Assembly (NCBI RefSeq): GCF_003697915.1
Contig: NZ_RCVN01000009.1
Coordinates: 1-64,000, forward strand
Direction of reading: 5' to 3'
DNA length: 64,000 nt
From: Staphylococcus pseudoxylosus
Lineage (GTDB): Bacteria; Bacillota; Bacilli; Staphylococcales; Staphylococcaceae
The translations under genes and the position numbers were made by a program. Shown here in pieces: positions 58,492 through 64,000 of the stretch. The notes under the pieces were generated by a model, which was given only the letters and a program-made list of their open reading frames with translations, was not told the DNA's origin and did no database searches. The stretch's first letter is position 1. Each line of letters begins with the position of its first letter.

Positions 58492-58731
58492 ATGCAGCAA
58501 AAGTTTAATAAAATTGAAAAAGTATTATTGTCTGTGTCTTTAATATTAATCTTCCTTAATGTTTTAATAGTCTTTAATTTTATATATGTTAGTAAGGGTG
58601 TATCGACGTTTATTTTATCAGTAAATTTATTTATACTTAGTTATATTTATTTTAAAAAGCAAAATAAAATAGTTGGATGTATGTTGTTAATCATTGCGAT
58701 TTTTTATTTATTAAATCCTTTATTTCTTTAA
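58492..58731 (+). CDS. Small membrane protein, function unknown
   Basis: A 79-residue hydrophobic protein with probably three helices (about residues 9-30, 36-53 and 58-78) and short basic ends. AAGGGG lies 7-8 bases before ATG 58492. No known family; it lies in an accessory region between the broken arsB and odhB. Confidence 0.6.
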   Translation: MQQKFNKIEKVLLSVSLILIFLNVLIVFNFIYVSKGVSTFILSVNLFILSYIYFKKQNKIVGCMLLIIAIFYLLNPLFL

Positions 58732-58810
58732 TTTATTGGAACAAAAAATATTTGATTTAACTGAACTGTGCGGTCCGGCTATAAGTCAGCTGCTTACATT
58801 ATCATCATTA

Positions 58811-58839
58811 AGGCAGTGACAATTTAATTGTCACTGCCT
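58811..58839. repeat. 29-bp palindrome
   Basis: AGGCAGTGACAATT, one T, AATTGTCACTGCCT: 14-bp perfect arms. There are no convincing T-runs on either side, but it probably ends the small membrane gene. It directly precedes repeat copy B. Confidence 0.6.
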
Positions 58840-58850
58840 CTAACTTTATC

Positions 58851-58940
58851 GCCCGTTTTTTGTACATGTTTTCGTTGAGCGTCTCCTTATCTTTTATTTT
58901 TGGGCTCGTGTGCTTCCCTATGGAGCTGACTATTACACAA
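58851..58940. repeat. Intergenic repeat, copy B
   Basis: Diverged copy of the element at 56571-56665, same orientation, lying after a hairpin as copy A does. See copy A for the shared blocks. Identity is moderate and judged by eye. Confidence 0.4.
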
Positions 58941-58986
58941 AGATAATAAAATATTAGATTTAGAATATGTTTATGAACTTTCAGTA

Positions 58987-59169
58987 TTATCTTTTTTTCA
59001 TGTTTTCTTTGCCTATTATAAAATAAACTAGTAATACACCTATGCATGTAGTAATTAATGAATAAACTATTTTCCCTAAAATGTGTTCAGGTGGCGGGAT
59101 AATATAAAATGCTGTGCACATGACTAATGACATAATGATACTGAACTTCAAAGCGTTTTTTAAAGTCAT
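58987..59169 (-). CDS. Small membrane protein, function unknown
   Basis: A 60-residue protein with two membrane helices (about residues 8-25 and 31-52), a PPPEH turn between them, and a basic end. AAAAGGA lies 8 bases before the ATG at 59169, supporting translation. No family recognised. Confidence 0.6.
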   Translation of the reverse strand: MTLKNALKFSIIMSLVMCTAFYIIPPPEHILGKIVYSLITTCIGVLLVYFIIGKENMKKR

Positions 59170-59470
59170 AAAATCATTCCTTTTTACAGATAATTTTAAA
59201 CCTATCTCTTACGTTACATAATAACAATTTTATATTGTGAATGTCTTATAATTCCAAAAGTGTCTGCTTTAAATTCCTAAGTGTTATATATTTAGAATTT
59301 GCTTTTTAAAGGCCTTTTGAACGTAATATTAGTATTTCTGACTTTGATCCCTATGAATTTGAAAATTGTGCTTATATGGTATCCCTTTTTATTTTCTAAG
59401 CTTTTTGATATAGGAGTCTATGTAAATTAGTTAGAATATTGATCATGGATTTTTAAAATTATATGTAAGC
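59170..59470. other. Intergenic region, nothing recognised
   Basis: About 300 bp of AT-rich sequence between the small membrane gene and the odhB terminator. No start signals with a frame, no repeats. Confidence 0.5.
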
Positions 59471-59504
59471 ATAAAAATACAACGACGCTGAACGCCGTTG
59501 TATT
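59471..59504 (-). terminator. Terminator of the odhAB operon
   Basis: AATACAACG pairs with CGTTGTATT around ACGCTGAACGC, which adds two pairs. On the minus strand a T-run follows (A's at 59473-59477). Confidence 0.85.
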
Positions 59505-59533
59505 AGGGTTAGTAAACTATTTTGTGTTGTGGA

Positions 59534-60796
59534 TTATGATTCTAATAGTAAATCTTCTGGATTTTCAATTAATTCTTTGATTGTTTTTAAGAAACCTACA
59601 GCTTCTTTACCATCAATGATTCTGTGATCATAGCTTAGAGCGATGTACATCATTGGACGGTTTTCAATTGTATCTGCATCGATAGCAATTGGACGAGTGA
59701 TAATTGAATGCATACCTAAAATTGCAGCTTGGCTACCGTTAATGATAGGTGTAGACATCATTGAACCAAAGATACCACCATTTGTGATTGTAAATGATCC
59801 GTTAACCATATCGTCTAAACCAAGTTTTTTGTCACGCGCTTTTTTAGCTAGGTTACCAATTTCATCTTCAATTTCAGCAAAGTTTTTCTTATCACAATCT
59901 CTAACAAACGGCACAAGTAAACCATCTTCTGTAGAAACTGCAACACCAATATCATAATATTGTTTAGTAATCATGTCATCGCCATCAATTTCAGCATTTA
60001 CTTCTGGATATTTTTTCAACGCTGCTACAGCTGCTTTTGTAAAGAATGACATGAAACCAAGTTTCGTACCATCATGGTCCTTGATGAATTGTTCTTTCTT
60101 ACGTTTACGTAAGTCCATAACATTTGTCATATCGATTTCATTAAAAGTGGTTAACATAGCTGTATTATTAGATACTTCTAATAATTTTTTAGCAGCTGTT
60201 TTCTTACGACGAGACATTTTTTCTCTAATAACTGGTTTTGATGGGTTTTGTTGCGCTGGTTTTTTAGTTTCTTCTTTAGCAGCTGGTTGTGATTGTTGCG
60301 TATTTGATTGTTTTTGACTTTGATCAACATGAGATTTTCTCACTACATCGTTAGAAGATGGTGATACTTCAGATAAGTCAATACCTTTTTCACGGGCGTA
60401 TTTACGAGCAGATGGTGTAGCATTTACTCGTTGTCCATTATCTTGTGTTGACGCATCTGATTTACTTTCAGATGATTCAGATGATTGTTGTTCGTTATTT
60501 GAATTGTTAGTTTCATTTGTATCTTCTTGTTTCGCTGGTGACTCAGAAGTATTATTACCGCTTCCTTCTCCAACAACTGCAATGGATTGACCAACTTCTA
60601 CAGTGTCGCCTTCGTCAGCCAATAGCTCTTGAAGCACGCCTGCTTCTTCTGAAACAACTTCTACGTTTACTTTGTCTGTTTCTAATTCAACAATAGCTTC
60701 ACCTTTGTCTACGCTATCACCGACTTGTTTTAACCATTCTGCAATGGTACCTTCTGTTATGGATTCTGCTAATTCTGGAACTTTTACCTCTGGCAT
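59534..60796 (-). CDS. odhB: 2-Oxoglutarate dehydrogenase E2, dihydrolipoyl succinyltransferase
   Basis: A 420-residue core enzyme of the TCA-cycle 2-oxoglutarate dehydrogenase complex (also named sucB). The N-terminal lipoyl domain carries the lipoylated Lys42 in [11 protein letters not shown]. It is followed by an acidic Ser/Asn/Gln-rich linker, an E1/E3-binding domain ([17 protein letters not shown], about residue 125 on), a second linker, and the catalytic domain ending [13 protein letters not shown] with the active-site His. AGGGGG lies before the ATG, 13 bp after the odhA stop. Confidence 0.97.
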   Translation of the reverse strand: MPEVKVPELAESITEGTIAEWLKQVGDSVDKGEAIVELETDKVNVEVVSEEAGVLQELLADEGDTVEVGQSIAVVGEGSGNNTSESPAKQEDTNETNNSNNEQQSSESSESKSDASTQDNGQRVNATPSARKYAREKGIDLSEVSPSSNDVVRKSHVDQSQKQSNTQQSQPAAKEETKKPAQQNPSKPVIREKMSRRKKTAAKKLLEVSNNTAMLTTFNEIDMTNVMDLRKRKKEQFIKDHDGTKLGFMSFFTKAAVAALKKYPEVNAEIDGDDMITKQYYDIGVAVSTEDGLLVPFVRDCDKKNFAEIEDEIGNLAKKARDKKLGLDDMVNGSFTITNGGIFGSMMSTPIINGSQAAILGMHSIITRPIAIDADTIENRPMMYIALSYDHRIIDGKEAVGFLKTIKELIENPEDLLLES

Positions 60797-60809
60797 GCTT
60801 AACTTCCCC

Positions 60810-63611
60810 CTAGTTAATGTTTGTACTTTGTTCGATTATCATATTTTGTACGAGTTTGTGAATTTCACCATCACCTTCAGCAGGAGCTGAACGTTGGATA
60901 CGACCGTGATAACTTAAATCGTATTTATCAGTTGTTAATTCTTTTAGATAAGGATAAACGAATGACCATGCACCTTGGTTCTTAGGTTCTTCTTGTACCC
61001 AAGCTACATTTTCTAAATTAGGTAATTCGTTTAATAATGCATTAATTTCATCAGCAGGGAAAGGATAAAGTCTTTCTACTGCTACGATTAAAATAGAATC
61101 ATTTGGATTCTTGGCCAAATACTCTTTTAAATCAATAAACATTTTACCTGATGCTAAAATAACTTTTTTGACTGATGCTTTATCGTGATCTTCTGGTAAA
61201 ATTGGTTCGAATTTACCGGATGTGAATTTACTGATAGGATCTGCAACAGTCTTATTACGTAATAAACTTTTTGGTGACATAACTACTAATGGTCTCATAG
61301 ATTGTGTACCAAGATTAGCCGCTTGCGCACGTAATAAATGGAAGTAGTTACTTGAACTAGATAAATTAACGATAGTTGAATTATTTTCACCAGCTAATTG
61401 TAAAAATCTTTCTAAACGTGCAGATGAGTGTTCTGGACCTTGTCCTTCAAATGAATGAGGCAAGAATAAAGTTAGTCCTGAACGTTCTCCCCATTTAGCG
61501 CGTGAACTAAATAAGAAGTTGTCAAAAATCATTTGAGCCATATTTGAAAAGTCCCCGTATTGTGCTTCCCAAATAGTCATGCATGATTTATTTTGCACAT
61601 TATAGCCATATTCAAAACCTACAACAGCAGCTTCTGATAATGGTGAGTTGCGCACTTCAAACGTTGCTTTTTGGTCAGGCACATTGTGTAATGGTACGAA
61701 TTGTTCGCCAGTTTCTGGGTCATGTAACACAGCATGACGGTGACTGAATGTACCACGTTCGCTATCTTGACCAGTTAAACGTATAGGTGTTCCATTTTGA
61801 GTGATAGTTGCGAAAGCTAATTGTTCTGCTTGAGCCCAGTCAACTAATCCATCTTCACTTTCAAATGGCTCTTTACGTTTTTCTAGTACTTTATTTAGCT
61901 TTTTCAATACATTGAAGTTTGACGGATAAGTAAGCATTGCGTCATTAATTTCTTTTAACTGTTCAAAGCTTAACTCCGAATCATCATTTTGTATTGGTTC
62001 TGCTAAACTTTCAGGTCTTTGCATTTCTGGGTTGTCCATTTTGTCGTTTTTATCAATTTTGTCATGAGCAGCTCTTAAAGTTTTTTGAACTTCGTCAATG
62101 ATATGATTCATTTCATCTTCTGAAATTATATCTTCGCTGACAAGTTGTTTTCCGTATAAGATTTCAACTGACTCATGCTTACGTATTTCATGATATGGTA
62201 GTGGGTTTGTAATTGATGGTTCATCCATTTCATTATGACCGTAGCGACGATAACCTACTAAATCGATAACCACATCTTTATGGAATTCTTTTCTAAATGC
62301 CATTGCAATTTCAATTGCTTCAATCGTTGCCTCGACATTATCAGCATTTACATGCATGATTGGAACGTCATATCCTTTTGCAACATCTGAAGAATAGGTT
62401 GTAGAACGACCATCTTGCGGTTCGGTTGTAAAGCCTATACGGTTATTTGTAATAATGTGAAGTGAACCACCTGTTGAATAACCATCTAAGTTACCTAAGT
62501 TCATAGCTTCAAAATTGATACCTTGTCCAGGATAAGCGGCATCACCATGAATTAATATAGGCATAGATTTTTTGAATTCGGTAGTTACTGAGCCTGGTTT
62601 ATCAGTTGTATCTTGATTAGCACGTGTTTTACCAAGGACTACTGGTGATACGATTTCTAAATGACTTGGATTGTTCGCCAAGGAGATTTTTTGTTCAGTA
62701 CCATATGATTGGGTTGTTTTTACGCCGCCAAGATGATATTTAACGTCACCAGACCAACCGGATGTTAATTCTAAACTACCATCTTTAGGTAAGAATTTCA
62801 TCGGATCTGTGTGCATAAATTCAGAAATCATCATTTCATATGGCTTTTCTAAAACATGTGTTAAAACATTTAATCTACCACGATGGGCCATACCTATTTG
62901 GATATTTTGGATGCCTTCGTCGCTCGCAATTCTTAATGTTTGTTGTAGCATAGGTACTAGAGTATCTACACCTTCGATGGAGAAGCGTTTAGCTCCAACA
63001 AAGTTTTTGTGTAAATACTTTTCAAAACCTTCAACGTGGGCTAAGTTTTTAAATAGTTCGATTTTTTGATTATCATTTAATGTTGCTTTGTATGGAGTTT
63101 CAATTCTACGCTTTAACCACACACGTTCTCTATTGTTATTAATGTGGGTATATTCAAAGGCAATTGGACCTTTGTAACGTTTTTCCATACGTACAATTGC
63201 TTCGTATGCATTATCATAAATGTCTTTAAAATGGTCAGAAACAATACCGGCTGAAATAGATTCAAGTGTTTCTTTATCCAAATTAAAATCTTCGATTGTT
63301 AACTTGGGAACATTCTCTCTTTCAGGCCTATTAACTGGATAAATATCTGCCAACAAATGCCCATATTGACGAATGTTATCGATAAGGCGCATAACACGTT
63401 TGATTGTGCTATCCCCTTTAGTTATGTTGCTCTGACTTTCATTATTTGTTGTGATGTTTGCTTCACCGTTTTTAATTGTACTAAAAAGGACTTGCAAATC
63501 TTCAGGAACTGCACCAGGATCATTTAGATATATATCATATAAATCTAAAACATATCCAAGATTTGCTCCGAAATTTACAGGTGCCTCGGAAACCTGACTT
63601 TCGTTGCTCAT
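60810..63611 (-). CDS. odhA: 2-Oxoglutarate dehydrogenase E1 component
   Basis: A 933-residue thiamine-diphosphate enzyme (also named sucA). [41 protein letters not shown], the [12 protein letters not shown] segment and the C-terminal [20 protein letters not shown] are family marks. It decarboxylates 2-oxoglutarate and passes succinyl to OdhB. GGAGGG precedes the ATG at 63611. A cre-like site just upstream fits carbon-catabolite repression of the TCA cycle. Confidence 0.97.
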   Translation of the reverse strand: MSNESQVSEAPVNFGANLGYVLDLYDIYLNDPGAVPEDLQVLFSTIKNGEANITTNNESQSNITKGDSTIKRVMRLIDNIRQYGHLLADIYPVNRPERENVPKLTIEDFNLDKETLESISAGIVSDHFKDIYDNAYEAIVRMEKRYKGPIAFEYTHINNNRERVWLKRRIETPYKATLNDNQKIELFKNLAHVEGFEKYLHKNFVGAKRFSIEGVDTLVPMLQQTLRIASDEGIQNIQIGMAHRGRLNVLTHVLEKPYEMMISEFMHTDPMKFLPKDGSLELTSGWSGDVKYHLGGVKTTQSYGTEQKISLANNPSHLEIVSPVVLGKTRANQDTTDKPGSVTTEFKKSMPILIHGDAAYPGQGINFEAMNLGNLDGYSTGGSLHIITNNRIGFTTEPQDGRSTTYSSDVAKGYDVPIMHVNADNVEATIEAIEIAMAFRKEFHKDVVIDLVGYRRYGHNEMDEPSITNPLPYHEIRKHESVEILYGKQLVSEDIISEDEMNHIIDEVQKTLRAAHDKIDKNDKMDNPEMQRPESLAEPIQNDDSELSFEQLKEINDAMLTYPSNFNVLKKLNKVLEKRKEPFESEDGLVDWAQAEQLAFATITQNGTPIRLTGQDSERGTFSHRHAVLHDPETGEQFVPLHNVPDQKATFEVRNSPLSEAAVVGFEYGYNVQNKSCMTIWEAQYGDFSNMAQMIFDNFLFSSRAKWGERSGLTLFLPHSFEGQGPEHSSARLERFLQLAGENNSTIVNLSSSSNYFHLLRAQAANLGTQSMRPLVVMSPKSLLRNKTVADPISKFTSGKFEPILPEDHDKASVKKVILASGKMFIDLKEYLAKNPNDSILIVAVERLYPFPADEINALLNELPNLENVAWVQEEPKNQGAWSFVYPYLKELTTDKYDLSYHGRIQRSAPAEGDGEIHKLVQNMIIEQSTNIN

Positions 63612-63632
63612 TTTACACCCTCCACAAAATAG

Positions 63633-63646
63633 TTGAAACGCTTACA
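63633..63646 (-). promoter_or_regulatory. cre-like site upstream of odhA
   Basis: TTGAAACGCTTACA differs from the consensus TGNAANCGNTNNCA only at the second position. It lies 22 bp before the odhA ATG. Confidence 0.5.
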
Positions 63647-63658
63647 AATCAATAATAG

Positions 63659-63774
63659 CATTAAATATATACAAATTAAAGTACCAATAACTCACTTATA
63701 CGAAAAAAGGAGGTGCAATATAAATCTAATTATAATAATAAGATTTATACCTCACCTCCATTAAATATATACAA
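63659..63774. repeat. 16-bp direct repeat, 100 bp apart, upstream of odhA
   Basis: CATTAAATATATACAA occurs at 63659-63674 and again at 63759-63774. The second copy touches the end of the terminator hairpin. On the minus strand the sequence contains TATATTTAAT, so both copies could supply -10-like elements. Confidence 0.55.
63703..63759 (-). terminator. Terminator of the gene upstream of odhA (probably arlS)
   Basis: Arms 63709-63727 and 63741-63759 share GGAGGTG and TATAAATCT with their complements and differ at three central bases. The loop is 13 bases. On the minus strand TTTTTT follows (A's at 63703-63708). It lies 184 bp past the partial gene's stop. Confidence 0.75.
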
Positions 63775-63942
63775 TAGTGAAAAAATTCGTTGTAAGTGTA
63801 TTTTGTATTCTTGAAAAGTGTCACAAGTCCATTTTTGCATAACAATAGATTAGAATTAACCCACATTGAAAATAGTTTTAAATATGAGTGTAGGTGATTT
63901 TGTTTGTTGCTGTATAGTTTTTAAAAGTTAATAGAATTATTG

Positions 63943-64000
63943 TTAAAAAGTAATTTTAAAAGTAGTATATTGACCTACTACACTATCTACTTGAATCTTA
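63943..64000 (-). CDS. arlS: C-terminal end of a sensor histidine kinase, probably ArlS (partial)
   Basis: The last 19 codons before a TAA at 63945-63943 read KIQVDSVVGQYTTFKITF, the pattern that closes many histidine-kinase ATPase domains (strand, G-x-x-TTF, strand). In S. aureus arlRS lies immediately upstream of odhA in the same orientation, which supports ArlS. The bulk of the gene is outside the window, so the call rests on a short tail and on gene order. Confidence 0.65.
   Translation of the reverse strand, partial: KIQVDSVVGQYTTFKITF

Overview
The window looks like a chromosomal segment of a low-GC Gram-positive coccus of the genus Staphylococcus. The evidence is a chain of Staphylococcus core loci in the usual order: trpEGDCFBA, femA-femB, pepF, pstSCAB-phoU, cvfB, an ABC-F protein, lysC-asd-dapA-dapB-dapD-(dapL-like)-alr-lysA, cspA, acyP, xpaC/telA, brnQ, an AAA+/VWA pair, odhA-odhB (sucAB), and the last codons of what is probably arlS. 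Several accessory insertions do not match the S. aureus layout as I remember it, so a coagulase-negative species (saprophyticus/xylosus-like) is my guess. The species call is inference from memory of gene order, not from a search.

Layout. 1-3450 is an accessory edge: the terminal inverted repeat end of an IS431/IS257 (IS6-family) element, a HAD phosphatase, a GNAT acetyltransferase, an ArsR repressor that may be leaderless, an internally deleted DMT/YdcZ transporter and a small membrane protein. 3528-10353 is the tryptophan operon behind two tandem T-box leaders, both with a UGG specifier. 10470-16800 holds a DJ-1-like protein, femA-femB, a 1.6-kb gene-poor stretch and a Fur-box-preceded siderophore-binding lipoprotein. 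16871-24205 holds pepF and the divergent high-affinity phosphate operon with a four-hexamer Pho box. 24307-36840 holds cvfB, an ABC-F ATPase, an aldo/keto reductase and the lysine/diaminopimelate operon behind a lysine riboswitch and terminator. 37041-49885 holds small core genes, a BCCT transporter, BrnQ with a CodY-like box, the MoxR/NorD-like pair, a VOC dioxygenase and an ABC exporter.

49915-58940 is the most variable part. It holds a reductase gene broken by one in-frame TGA; a four-gene Gfo/Idh/MocA plus sugar-isomerase cluster with a cre site and a divergent AraC regulator but no transporter; an XRE-cupin regulator under tandem palindromic operators; an arsB gene broken by a frameshift; and two diverged copies of a short intergenic repeat. 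59534-63611 is the 2-oxoglutarate dehydrogenase E1/E2 pair.

Together the window is rich in small-molecule and metal sensing: tRNA-Trp (T-box), lysine (riboswitch), phosphate (Pho box), iron (Fur), carbon (cre, CcpA) and branched-chain amino acids/GTP (CodY). Most genes are ordinary for the genus. The parts most worth a second look are the tandem T-boxes, the putative three-way-junction RNA inside the dap operon, the possible leaderless ArsR mRNA, the XRE operator array and the several freshly broken accessory genes.
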